This document shows, one piece after another, positions 1-7,802 of a stretch of 62,121 nt of DNA. A program made the position numbers and the translations under genes. Source of the DNA: Bacillota bacterium. GTDB lineage: Bacteria; Bacillota; Clostridia; Peptostreptococcales; Acidaminobacteraceae. Each line of letters begins with the position of its first letter. Position 1 is the first letter of the stretch. The notes beneath the pieces are model-generated. The model was not told the DNA's origin, searched no databases, and saw nothing but the letters and a program-made list of their open reading frames with translations. The stretch covers positions 1-62,121 of the forward strand of contig JAOARG010000016.1 of NCBI GenBank assembly GCA_025210655.1, in the 5' to 3' direction.

Positions 1-40
1 ACCAGTGATCTTTAAATATTTCTTGTATTTTACTTCCCAT
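1..40 (-). CDS. 5' end of an unidentified gene (cut by window edge)
   Basis: A short open frame runs off the left edge on the minus strand. It begins with ATG at 40 behind AAGGTGATTAA and reads MGSKIQEIFKDHW. Only 13 residues are visible. The wording resembles the N-termini of IS91/IS1294-like transposases, but this is recall from 13 residues and is weak. Only the start context is seen directly. Confidence 0.3.
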   Translation of the reverse strand, partial: MGSKIQEIFKDHW

Positions 41-148
41 TTAATCACCTTACTTTTTTTGACATCTTTATTTTATTCAGCTTTTCCAAACATTGCAAGG
101 TCTTTTGTTCTTGTATAGAAAATATAATTTCCTATACAATGAAAAAAA

Positions 149-174
149 CACATTGCTTTAAATTTAGCAATGTG
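149..174 (-). terminator. Rho-independent terminator of the selenoprotein gene
   Basis: CACATTGCT and AGCAATGTG form a 9-bp perfect stem with an 8-nt loop. On the minus strand the stem is followed by a run of seven T. It lies 12 nt past the stop of the ArsC-like selenoprotein gene. Confidence 0.85.
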
Positions 175-185
175 CTTCTATTTTA

Positions 186-536
186 TTAATTAAACTTAGC
201 TTCCCATTCCTTAACCTTGAATCCAACTAATACAAAGTCTTCTCCAATAAGAACAGGTCTCTTATGCATCATACCGTCAGATTCTAAGATAGCCAATAGT
301 TCATCCTCAGATAAAGAATCCCAACGTTCCTTTAAGTTATTTTCTTTAAATAACTTTCCATTAGTATTAAAGAACTTCTTAAGTTCAAGACCACTAAGAG
401 CCATCCATTTGCGAACTTCATCCGCCTTAGGATTATCCTTATGTATCAATCTAAGATCATAAGGTATACCATTCTCCTCAAGCCAAGCCTTGGCTTTTCT
501 AGAGCTTGTTCATGATGGGTAGTGTAAAAATAACAT
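186..536 (-). CDS. ArsC/Spx-like selenoprotein (Sec at residue 9)
   Basis: The start is ATG at 536 behind AAAGGAG. The frame runs 116 codons to the stop at 186 with one internal TGA at 510-512. Upstream of the TGA it reads MLFLHYPS, downstream TSSRKAKAWLEENGIPYDL. The rest is the usual ArsC/YffB-family body (KKFFNTNGKL, KRPVLIGEDFVLVGF). In cysteine homologues the N-terminus reads YPKCSTC, so the TGA sits exactly on the first, redox-active cysteine and the second cysteine is serine (U-x-x-S). A hairpin suited to a bacterial SECIS follows (480-496). The gene has its own ribosome site and terminator, which argues against decay. The family includes arsenate reductases and thiol-redox proteins, and the substrate here is unknown. 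A naive gene call would start at 449 and lose the active site. The alternative is a pseudogene with a single nonsense mutation. Confidence 0.8.
480..496 (-). promoter_or_regulatory. Candidate bacterial SECIS hairpin
   Basis: In the mRNA, AAGCCAA and UUGGCUU form a 7-bp perfect stem closing the 3-nt loop GGC. The hairpin spans nt 14-30 after the UGA, with the loop guanines at nt 21-22. Bacterial SECIS elements lie directly downstream of the UGA inside the coding region and present unpaired G in the apical loop, so position and loop fit. Recognition by SelB is inferred. Confidence 0.65.
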
Positions 537-636
537 TTTATAATTCTCCTTTCAAATTTTTTACTTATGTGTTTCTTTAATTATAGCAGATATTGTTGTT
601 ATAGTGCTAGATTTGATAAAGAGAATTTTACTGCTT

Positions 637-2646
637 TTAGCTCTTATTATAACCAGCCATCATCCTAGCAAGTCCACCACCGTTTTCAGAGTTACTATAG
701 CCATTGGACTTAAGAAATCTTAAGGCATATGCACTTCTTGCTCCTGATGCACAATAGAGAGTTATCTTTCTATCTTTTTCACCAAGTTCAGACATTCTAT
801 TGCCTAATTCATCAAGTGGAATATTGACTGCATTTGGATATGCACCATAGTCAAACTCTTCTTTTGTACGTACATCTACAATAATAGGCCCTGTAGTAAT
901 ATCTTCTCTTACATCTTCAGTTACATCTTTTGCTATTACTTCATCTTCATGCAATGATTTTTTCTCAGGCTCTTGAAGATTTAAAATAAAGTTGATTGGT
1001 CTTATGGATCTGACATAGTTTGATAAACTGATAAATCCACCACTTACATTTATTACATCTGAGAAACCCGCTCCTATTAAAGTACGAAGTGCTTGGTGTC
1101 CTTTCTTACCTGTTTTATCGTATACTAAAATCAACTTGTCTTTTGGAAGATTTTTTATATAAGAACTTAACATTTCTAGAGGAATATTTATTGCCCCATC
1201 TATGTGGGATTTATTGTATGAGAAAACATCTCTAACATCAATCCATAAGGCTTCACGTCCATCTAAATATTGATCTAATTCAGAAACAGTCAGTGTCGGT
1301 GAAAATCCTGATATTCTATTTTCAGAAACATATGCTGCCATATTGATGGCATCATTGGCATTTCCAAGAGGAGGTGAATAAGCAAAATCCATATCAGATA
1401 AATCTGAAACACTTAGTTTAGCAGCAACTGCTGTTGCTAAAACATCAAGTCTTCTATCCGCGCCATCATATCCTGCTGTCTGGCCTCCTATGATTATTCC
1501 AGTTTCTTTGTCATATACCACTTGTACTGTTACCATCTCAGCTCCGGGATAATACGATGTATGATTTTCCTTGTGAATCACTATAGCATCTGCATCAAGA
1601 CCAGCTTTTCTTGCCGCCTTCAGAGAAAGCCCTGTAATTCCAGCTACAGCTTCAAATACTTTTACAATAGATGTGCCAATTGAACCCTTGTATTCGTGTT
1701 TTTTGCCTAAAGCATTTTCTGCTGCTATTCTTCCTTGGCGGTTTGCAGGTCCCGCTAGTGGAATCCTAACCTTTTTCCCCAGTACCCTATGTTCAAGTTC
1801 AATCATATCACCTGCTCCGTATATATTATCATCACTTGTTTTTAATGTAGAGTCTACAAGAAGTCCTCCTGCTTCACCTAGAGCAAGACCCGCTTCCTTT
1901 GCCAAAGTCAGAGTTGGACGAACACCTATAGATAGTAATACCATATCAGCTTCAATTTTTGTTCCATCATTAAGTAATACACTGTTATCCACAACTTTAG
2001 TTAAAGCCTTGTCTGTATGAATATCAACCCCATAGGAAATCATCTCCTCTTGGATAAAACCAGCAATTTCGGCTTCCATAATCCCCATAACATGGGGCAT
2101 CATTTCAACTACAGATACCTTCATACCCCTTTTAGCTAAAGCTTCAGTCATTTCAAGACCTATAAAGCCACCTCCTACAACTACAGCCGTTTTTGGGCTT
2201 TTTTCCTTGATAAAGTTATCTATTTTATCCATATCATCAAGGGTCCATAGTTTAAAAACATGTTCTTTATCTGCACCATCTATTGGAGGTGAAATAGGTC
2301 TCCCCCCCTGAGCTAATATTAGCTTAGTATAATCAAATCTTTTCTTTTCACCAGTTCTTGAGTCCTCTGCATATACTACTTTATTTTCCCTATCAATTTC
2401 AGTAGCTCTAGTAAATATATGCACATCCGTATTATACTGATCGTTAAAGCTTTCTGGACTTTGTAATATCAATTTCGAACGACTTTTAATATCTCCACCA
2501 ATATAATAGGGTAAACCACAGTTAGCAAATGATATATCTGCACCAGCTTCAAGTATTGTAATTTTTGCATCTGATGATACTCTTCTCGCCTTTGCCGCAG
2601 CTGTCGCACCAGCCGCTACACCACCAATAATTACTATATTCTCCAT
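637..2646 (-). CDS. CoA-disulfide reductase fused to two rhodanese domains
   Basis: 669 aa. The N-terminal FAD fold (IIGGVAAGATAAAKARR) carries the single redox Cys43 in SFANCGLPY, typical of CoA-disulfide/CoA-persulfide reductases. An NAD motif (VVVGGGFIGLE) follows near 155-165, and then the dimerisation domain. Two rhodanese modules come after it, about 455-540 and 580-669. The second keeps the active cysteine (YCASGAR). In the first this position is Asp (VYDKTGKKG), so it should be inactive. Family members reduce CoA disulfides, polysulfides or CoA persulfides with NAD(P)H, and the rhodanese domain passes sulfane sulfur. The start ATG is supported by GAGGTG upstream. A G/C-rich palindrome in the leader suggests control by a CsoR/CstR-type repressor. 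Its role is probably sulfane-sulfur or CoA redox handling in the cytosol. Confidence 0.9.
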   Translation of the reverse strand: MENIVIIGGVAAGATAAAKARRVSSDAKITILEAGADISFANCGLPYYIGGDIKSRSKLILQSPESFNDQYNTDVHIFTRATEIDRENKVVYAEDSRTGEKKRFDYTKLILAQGGRPISPPIDGADKEHVFKLWTLDDMDKIDNFIKEKSPKTAVVVGGGFIGLEMTEALAKRGMKVSVVEMMPHVMGIMEAEIAGFIQEEMISYGVDIHTDKALTKVVDNSVLLNDGTKIEADMVLLSIGVRPTLTLAKEAGLALGEAGGLLVDSTLKTSDDNIYGAGDMIELEHRVLGKKVRIPLAGPANRQGRIAAENALGKKHEYKGSIGTSIVKVFEAVAGITGLSLKAARKAGLDADAIVIHKENHTSYYPGAEMVTVQVVYDKETGIIIGGQTAGYDGADRRLDVLATAVAAKLSVSDLSDMDFAYSPPLGNANDAINMAAYVSENRISGFSPTLTVSELDQYLDGREALWIDVRDVFSYNKSHIDGAINIPLEMLSSYIKNLPKDKLILVYDKTGKKGHQALRTLIGAGFSDVINVSGGFISLSNYVRSIRPINFILNLQEPEKKSLHEDEVIAKDVTEDVREDITTGPIIVDVRTKEEFDYGAYPNAVNIPLDELGNRMSELGEKDRKITLYCASGARSAYALRFLKSNGYSNSENGGGLARMMAGYNKS

Positions 2647-2674
2647 ACCAACACCTCGTATTAAAATTTATTTT

Positions 2675-2696
2675 CACCCCCCCACCAGGCGGGGTG
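2675..2696. promoter_or_regulatory. G/C-rich palindrome, candidate CsoR/CstR-type operator
   Basis: CACCCC and GGGGTG form inverted arms around a 10-nt centre, 29 nt upstream of the reductase start, in otherwise very AT-rich DNA. CsoR-family repressors, including the persulfide sensor CstR that controls rhodanese and CoA-disulfide reductase genes, bind palindromes with C-run and G-run arms. No csoR/cstR gene is in the window, so the assignment is inference from sequence style and target gene. Confidence 0.45.
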
Positions 2697-2930
2697 TCTT
2701 TGTACTAAGTATAATCTTTTAAAAATCTCTTGTCAACTTAAATGATTATTATTTTCACTTAACATATCGATATTTTCAACACTTTTTCACAATATGAAAA
2801 TGTTTTTTCACATTACTGTTTACTTTCTAGTTTTACTATGCTAAAATATTTTTTTAGATTAATTAAACAAACAGTAAACTTTAAAGTTTTATTATAAAAT
2901 TAATATATATACAAAAGGAGATGGTTTGAG

Positions 2931-3494
2931 GTGGAAGGAAGAAAACTATTAGATACTTTGCTCATTGCTGAAAGATTAAAGGATACAACTAGACATTGTT
3001 ATACTTCCAAAGGAAGACATGAAAGTGTAGCAGAACATAGTTGGATGATGACCCTAATGGCTTTTTTCATGAGGGATGAGTTTCCAGAAATCGATATGGA
3101 TAAGGTTATCAAAATGTGTATTATTCACGACTTAGGTGAATGCTTTACTGGAGATATTCCTACTTTCGAAAAAAACAATCAACATGAAGAAACAGAAGAG
3201 ACATTACTAAACAACTGGCTTTCTACCCTACCAAAAAAATACGCTCTAGAAATGAAAGACCTTTATTTAGAAATGTCTGAACGTAAAACTTTGGAAGCAA
3301 AAGTATTTAAATCAATAGATAGCCTAGAAGCATTAATTCAACACAATATGTCAGACTTATCCACATGGATTCCTAAAGAGTATGATCTCAATATGACATA
3401 TGGAGATGATAAAGTAGCATTTTCAGAATACCTATCATCATTGAGAGAGCTTATCCGAGAAGATACGGTAAAGAAAATTAAGAAGGAAAAATAA
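2931..3494 (+). CDS. HD-domain hydrolase, YfbR/HDDC2-like
   Basis: 187 aa with a GTG start (2931), about 10 nt after AAAGGAG. HD-superfamily metal ligands are visible: H in ESVAEHSW, the HD pair in IIHDLGECFTGDI, and a later Asp in FKSIDSLEAL. The size and the AEHSW/HDLGE pattern match the HDDC2/YfbR group, known as dNMP 5'-nucleotidases (deoxynucleotide salvage). It is transcribed alone, or with the DsrE gene 75 nt downstream. The exact nucleotide substrate cannot be read from sequence. Confidence 0.8.
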   Translation: MEGRKLLDTLLIAERLKDTTRHCYTSKGRHESVAEHSWMMTLMAFFMRDEFPEIDMDKVIKMCIIHDLGECFTGDIPTFEKNNQHEETEETLLNNWLSTLPKKYALEMKDLYLEMSERKTLEAKVFKSIDSLEALIQHNMSDLSTWIPKEYDLNMTYGDDKVAFSEYLSSLRELIREDTVKKIKKEK

Positions 3495-3569
3495 TATAAA
3501 ACTATTTATTCTACTTTTTTCAGGGTATATGTTATTGTGAATTCAATAATAATATAAGGAGAAAAAAAT

Positions 3570-3908
3570 ATGAAAAAATACTTATTCTATGTAATGCGTG
3601 GCCAAAAGATGTGTTTTGTACATGTTTTATTAAATGCAATGGATTTACAAGAATCCGGTCATGAAGTGAAGATTATTTTTGAAGGTGAATCAGTACAACT
3701 TCCAAAAATTTTCGAAGAAGAAAGGTTTGGACTATATATGAAAGCCAAGGAAAAAACCTTATTTGCAGGTGTTTGCTATGCCTGTTCACTTCAATTAGGT
3801 GTACTAGACTACAATGAAGGACTAGATTATCCTCTGATTAAAGATATGAATGGTCACGCTGGTATGAAAGCATATTTAGAGAATGGTTTTGAAGTAATTA
3901 CTTTTTAA
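3570..3908 (+). CDS. DsrE-family protein
   Basis: 112 aa and cytosolic (no signal peptide). The ATG follows TAAGGAGAAAAAAAT. The fold signature is the DsrE/DsrF-like beta-alpha pattern: KKYLFYVMRG, then a Val/Ala-rich helix, then GHEVKIIFEG. The conserved cysteine region is AGVCYACSLQLG. DsrE-like proteins carry or transfer sulfane sulfur on such cysteines, but many members have no assigned role. The nearby CoA-disulfide reductase/rhodanese gene fits a sulfur context, though it is divergently transcribed. Function here is inferred only at family level. Confidence 0.75.
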   Translation: MKKYLFYVMRGQKMCFVHVLLNAMDLQESGHEVKIIFEGESVQLPKIFEEERFGLYMKAKEKTLFAGVCYACSLQLGVLDYNEGLDYPLIKDMNGHAGMKAYLENGFEVITF

Positions 3909-3970
3909 TAAGGTAATTGGCATGTAAATATATTTTTAATAACAATTATATACCTAAGTAAAATAATATA

Positions 3971-3997
3971 GAGCCTCATTTTAGTAAAATGAGGCTC
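3971..3997 (+). terminator. Terminator hairpin after the DsrE gene
   Basis: GAGCCTCATTTT and AAAATGAGGCTC form a perfect 12-bp stem with a 3-nt loop, 63 nt after the DsrE stop. The flanks are A/T-rich on both sides, so it may also act on the converging hydrolase gene. Confidence 0.75.
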
Positions 3998-4071
3998 TTA
4001 GTCATTGAATTTAAATTACTATGTCTGAAGCCAATTTTTGCTAGCTGTTATCAACACAAAATCATAATATT

Positions 4072-5133
4072 TTAACTTAAATGTGTTTCTAAGAAAATAA
4101 GCATTTCATTAACCAACTCGGTTCCTTCAACTGGCAACATAAATAAGCTATGCCACATTGCTTCAAATACATGTAATTCAGCTTCAATATTTTCCTTGCG
4201 TAAAGCTCTATGCAATCTAACTGTATTACTTAAGAATAAATCACGGGTTCCACTTGAAAGAAAAGTAGGCGGAAATCCTTTAGAATAATCAGCATAAACT
4301 GGCGAAAGTAACGGATTCATTAAATCTTCTCCATTAGCATATAGAAGCGCTGCAGATTCTACATATCCATCATATGTTATTAAGGCTGGGTCTACGTATT
4401 CATTTGTAAAATAAGTATCCCCAATTTTATTCATATCTGACCAAGGTGTGTTTGCAATAACTGCAGCCGGAAGTGGTAGCATCTCATCACGAATTGACAA
4501 GGTAGTTGTCATTGCCAAACCACCACCTGCCGAACCCCCTACAATAGCAATTTTTTCTGATGAATACTCATTCAATAAAGCTTTATATACCGCTACACAG
4601 TCTTCAATTGCTGCCGGGAACGGATGCTCAGGTGGCATTCTATAATCTACCGCTAAAACACGATAATTCCCCTTACCTGATAAAGCAATTCCCTCTAGAA
4701 TTGAAGTTTTTTCATTCATTGATACATAAGCTCCACCGTGTGTAAGCAAAATCACTTTATCAACTTTCAAAAGACTTTTATCTTTAGGTAAAACTTCATA
4801 AACCTTGACACCATTAATAGTAATCTCATTAACATCTACCTCATGAATTTCAATAAGCTGTTCAATTGTTGATGACATATTCTCAACTGACTGTTTTCTC
4901 ATTTCAATCCATGTATCACCAGACACTGCTGGATATCCCTCACCAACTGGTTGACTTAACAACTCTTGAGCTTGCTGACTGATATAATTCGGCACTGGAA
5001 ATCTCAACTCCAATTCACTGTTAATATTTTCTACTGTTACTTGAGACTTTGCATCTGATTGATTACTAGTACAAGCAGTCAAAACTATTATTAGACTGCT
5101 AACTACTAGTAATGTTTGTATTATTCTTTTCAT
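4072..5133 (-). CDS. Alpha/beta hydrolase lipoprotein, HSL/family IV esterase type
   Basis: 353 aa. The N-terminus is a lipoprotein signal (MKRIIQTLL to LTAC, lipobox Cys about residue 21), so the enzyme should be anchored outside the membrane. The oxyanion motif HGGAY, nucleophile elbow GGSAGGG, Asp in GTRDLF and His in MWHSLF give the complete catalytic set of the hormone-sensitive-lipase/acetyl-esterase family. Start context: the ATG follows GAGAGGAAAC. It is 47 nt downstream of a second hydrolase and probably co-transcribed with it from the region carrying TetR-type palindromes near 6.27 kb. The substrate is probably a small ester, but its identity is unknown. Confidence 0.85.
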   Translation of the reverse strand: MKRIIQTLLVVSSLIIVLTACTSNQSDAKSQVTVENINSELELRFPVPNYISQQAQELLSQPVGEGYPAVSGDTWIEMRKQSVENMSSTIEQLIEIHEVDVNEITINGVKVYEVLPKDKSLLKVDKVILLTHGGAYVSMNEKTSILEGIALSGKGNYRVLAVDYRMPPEHPFPAAIEDCVAVYKALLNEYSSEKIAIVGGSAGGGLAMTTTLSIRDEMLPLPAAVIANTPWSDMNKIGDTYFTNEYVDPALITYDGYVESAALLYANGEDLMNPLLSPVYADYSKGFPPTFLSSGTRDLFLSNTVRLHRALRKENIEAELHVFEAMWHSLFMLPVEGTELVNEMLIFLETHLS

Positions 5134-5180
5134 ATATGTTTCCTCTCTAAAAATATGAATTTTCTTTAATTTTTGCTCAT

Positions 5181-6131
5181 CTAGTACTTTGAGTAGAATT
5201 CATGAATTTTACTCACTGCTTGATCTACATACTTATCTGTATCATATAAATCTGTTTGTGAAGCACCATTTAACTCCAACCATTCTTTTTCACCTTTAAC
5301 AGATTCAAAAACTTCACGGTCCATGTCTCTTGTCATTGATTCACTACCTGCAACAACTAATAATGGGGTAGTAAAATATCTTGCTTGGTGCATAAATGAT
5401 AGAGATGGTTCATATAGTAAGTTTGTAATTGGATACTCAGGTATATAATTTGGAATTTTTTCATGCCCCTTTCTAACAAAGTAATATCCATAGCCATCTT
5501 TTAAAGCCTTAGGAGCATCCTCTGGTAAAGGAATAGGCATACCAGCAAAAATACTAGCCATTTGATATTCCCCAGTCTCAAAATAGTGTTGCTGCGCTTC
5601 TGCAGCTACATTTAACATTTGATCAATCATTTCTTTTGGATAAGTTCCAAAAAGGCCACCAGCAGCATCAAAATTACCAACTACTGTGGATACGGCTTTA
5701 ATTCTTGCGTCAGATAATGCTACATTACAAATATATGGTGCACCGCCACAAATACCTAATCCAAAAAATCTATCTCTATCAACAAACTGTAAAGTTCTTA
5801 AAAAACTTATACCATCTGTTGTATTAGGCATCACATTATGCATAGTTTCATGATTTTTTACAATTGCATCACTATCTCCAAAATTTATTGGATCAAAAAC
5901 TAAAAATACATAACCCAATTTAGATAATTTTTCACCATATGTTGCTCCAGTTTGCTCTTTTACCTGTGTTCCTACTCTTGTATAGATAATTGTCGGATAC
6001 TTATTATCCAAATCAAAATTGTCTGGTAGATACAAATCTGCCGCAATCTTGCACGATAAACTCGTATAATACACCCTGTTTTTACCTGATTTCAATTTTT
6101 CTAAATTAACTTCATAATGTTTTCTTTTCAT
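5181..6131 (-). CDS. Alpha/beta hydrolase with cysteine at the nucleophile position
   Basis: 316 aa with no signal peptide. The N-terminal half is typical of the dienelactone-hydrolase/YcjY-like group (YTSLSCKIAADLYLP, FDPINFGDSD). The nucleophile elbow reads GLGICGGAPY, so Cys stands where serine esterases have Ser, as in dienelactone hydrolases. Candidate Asp/His lie further on, for instance in VVAGSESMTRD, but a clear terminal His is not obvious. It is the first gene of the leftward pair with the esterase lipoprotein and is divergent from the MATE exporter. The shared intergenic region has two TGACTAGTCA palindromes, which suggests joint TetR control. The substrate is unknown. Confidence 0.75.
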   Translation of the reverse strand: MKRKHYEVNLEKLKSGKNRVYYTSLSCKIAADLYLPDNFDLDNKYPTIIYTRVGTQVKEQTGATYGEKLSKLGYVFLVFDPINFGDSDAIVKNHETMHNVMPNTTDGISFLRTLQFVDRDRFFGLGICGGAPYICNVALSDARIKAVSTVVGNFDAAGGLFGTYPKEMIDQMLNVAAEAQQHYFETGEYQMASIFAGMPIPLPEDAPKALKDGYGYYFVRKGHEKIPNYIPEYPITNLLYEPSLSFMHQARYFTTPLLVVAGSESMTRDMDREVFESVKGEKEWLELNGASQTDLYDTDKYVDQAVSKIHEFYSKY

Positions 6132-6264
6132 TTTTCATTCTCCTTAATGTTTTCTATCCAATTTTTCAATATACCTAAAGCAATAAGCATATAAATAATA
6201 AACATATAACTTTTTTTCATTTAGTTCTTTATTTCTATTTGGAAACATTTATCTTTCACAAAAT

Positions 6265-6279
6265 GACTGACTAGTCAAT
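6265..6279. promoter_or_regulatory. TetR operator, site 1
   Basis: Contains the palindrome TGACTAGTCA (6268-6277) in the context ACTGACTAGTCAA. This is the exact reverse complement of site 2 (TTGACTAGTCAGT). It lies on the side of the leftward hydrolase pair. Confidence 0.7.
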
Positions 6280-6323
6280 TTTATTGTATTTCCCTCTTTA
6301 TCATTTGTCAACATTTATTTTAT

Positions 6324-6352
6324 TTGATTTTATAAAATTATCATGATATGAT
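6324..6352 (+). promoter_or_regulatory. Sigma-A type promoter of the MATE gene
   Basis: TTGATT (6324-6329), a 17-nt spacer and TATGAT (6347-6352). Operator site 2 begins just downstream, about where transcription would start, so a bound repressor would block initiation. Confidence 0.6.
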
Positions 6353-6359
6353 GCTTTTG

Positions 6360-6374
6360 ATTGACTAGTCAGTA
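6360..6374. promoter_or_regulatory. TetR operator, site 2
   Basis: Palindrome TGACTAGTCA (6362-6371) in the context TTGACTAGTCAGT, between the MATE promoter and its ribosome site. It matches sites 1 and 3. Confidence 0.75.
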
Positions 6375-6394
6375 CTATGATGAGGAGAATTTTT

Positions 6395-7765
6395 ATGTAT
6401 AATAATCACTTAGAAAGTGAAAAAATATCTAGCCTGCTTTTAAAATATTCGATACCTTCCATGGTCGCAATAATGGTTAGTACAATATATAATATAGTGG
6501 ATAGAATTTTCATCGGCCGTTTCGTTGGTGAATCTGCACTTGCTGGTCTTACAGTTGTTTATCCTATAATAATAATCGTCTTTGCCGGAACAGCACTTAT
6601 AGCTAGCGGTGGTGCAAATAATATTTCTATTTCACTAGGACAAAGAAAATTTGAAGAAGTAAAAAGGCTTTTTACTTCAACAATGGTTATCGCAACATTA
6701 TTTGGAATTTTTATGTCTGTCTTAGGTATACTAATGCTGAAACCAGTCTTGGTTTTTCTTAATGTTGAAGGTGATGTATACAGACATGGTTATGACTATA
6801 TGACAATAATATTTTCAGGTGTATTGTTTCAGCTACTTGCATTTACACTAAGTAGCATTGCGAGATCTGAAGGGAAAGCCACTTTTTCTATGCTTATAAT
6901 GATTACTTCTGCTGTTTCAAATATAATCCTAGATTATTTGTTAATTGTACTATTAGAAATGGGTTCTAAAGGTGCCGCCATAGCAACAATTTCATCACAA
7001 GGTATAGGATTTCTTGTCCTACTTTTTCACTATATTTTCAAAAGTGAAAATGTGAAATTTTCTATGAAATACTTGAAAGTAAACTTTGAGGTAACAAAAA
7101 AAATAACTTCAATAGGATTACCTGCGTATTTTTCAACTATAGGAAGTGGATTATCACTTATTGTATTGAATTACTATCTGGATCTTCATGGTGGAGTTGC
7201 TGCAGTTGCTTCTATTGGTGCTATTGCAAGTCTCATGACTTTTTTTGACATCCCCAAATTAGGTATACAATACGGAGTACAACCAATAATTGCATATAAC
7301 CACGGAGCAAAACAAAATTCTAGGATTGAAGAAGCAATTAAGTTTTCAATTTTATATACAACTCTAGCTGGTATTGCCTTGTTCATATTCATTCAATATA
7401 AGTCTGAATATTTAATTTCATTTTTTTTAGGAAGTACCCATGAGAACATTGCTATAGGAGGTTTTGGATTACGAGCTTACTCATTTTTCATTCCCATTAC
7501 AGCAATTAATAATATTTCTATGGCTTATTTTCAAGCCACAGAACAACCCATTAAATCAGCATTTATTGCTATACTAAGACAAATCATTATTCTAATACCT
7601 TTAATAGTCATTATGGGTGCAATTTGGGGAATAAAAGGTATCTGGTATGCAATCCCAACTTCTGATTTACTCAGCATAGTTTACTCATATTTTTCAATGA
7701 GAATAAATCTAAAAGTTCCTAGCAATATTATAAAACCTATAGATATAGTACAATTGACTGATTAA
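6395..7765 (+). CDS. MATE-family multidrug efflux transporter
   Basis: 456 aa, integral membrane, with about 12 hydrophobic segments. The N-terminus (SLLLKYSIPSMVAIMVSTIY, then NIVDRIFIG) and the repeated half around 240-270 are typical of MATE/DinF exporters, which expel cationic drugs or metabolites using a Na+ or H+ gradient. I place the start at ATG 6395 (MYNNHLESEK) because GAGGAG ends 7 nt before it. An in-frame ATG at 6377 lies upstream of that site. The stop codon lies inside TetR operator site 3, and the tetR gene follows 37 nt on, so exporter and repressor are linked. The substrate is unknown. The divergent hydrolases may act on the same compound. Confidence 0.9.
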   Translation: MYNNHLESEKISSLLLKYSIPSMVAIMVSTIYNIVDRIFIGRFVGESALAGLTVVYPIIIIVFAGTALIASGGANNISISLGQRKFEEVKRLFTSTMVIATLFGIFMSVLGILMLKPVLVFLNVEGDVYRHGYDYMTIIFSGVLFQLLAFTLSSIARSEGKATFSMLIMITSAVSNIILDYLLIVLLEMGSKGAAIATISSQGIGFLVLLFHYIFKSENVKFSMKYLKVNFEVTKKITSIGLPAYFSTIGSGLSLIVLNYYLDLHGGVAAVASIGAIASLMTFFDIPKLGIQYGVQPIIAYNHGAKQNSRIEEAIKFSILYTTLAGIALFIFIQYKSEYLISFFLGSTHENIAIGGFGLRAYSFFIPITAINNISMAYFQATEQPIKSAFIAILRQIIILIPLIVIMGAIWGIKGIWYAIPTSDLLSIVYSYFSMRINLKVPSNIIKPIDIVQLTD

Positions 7766-7770
7766 TCAGT
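7757..7770. promoter_or_regulatory. TetR operator, site 3 (autoregulatory)
   Basis: ACTGATTAATCAGT is a perfect 14-bp palindrome. It fits ACTGAYTARTCAGT, the consensus shared with sites 1 and 2. It overlaps the MATE stop codon and lies 32 nt before the tetR start. Confidence 0.7.
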
Positions 7771-7802
7771 AATTGATATAATACACTTATCTGGAGGTAC
7801 TT

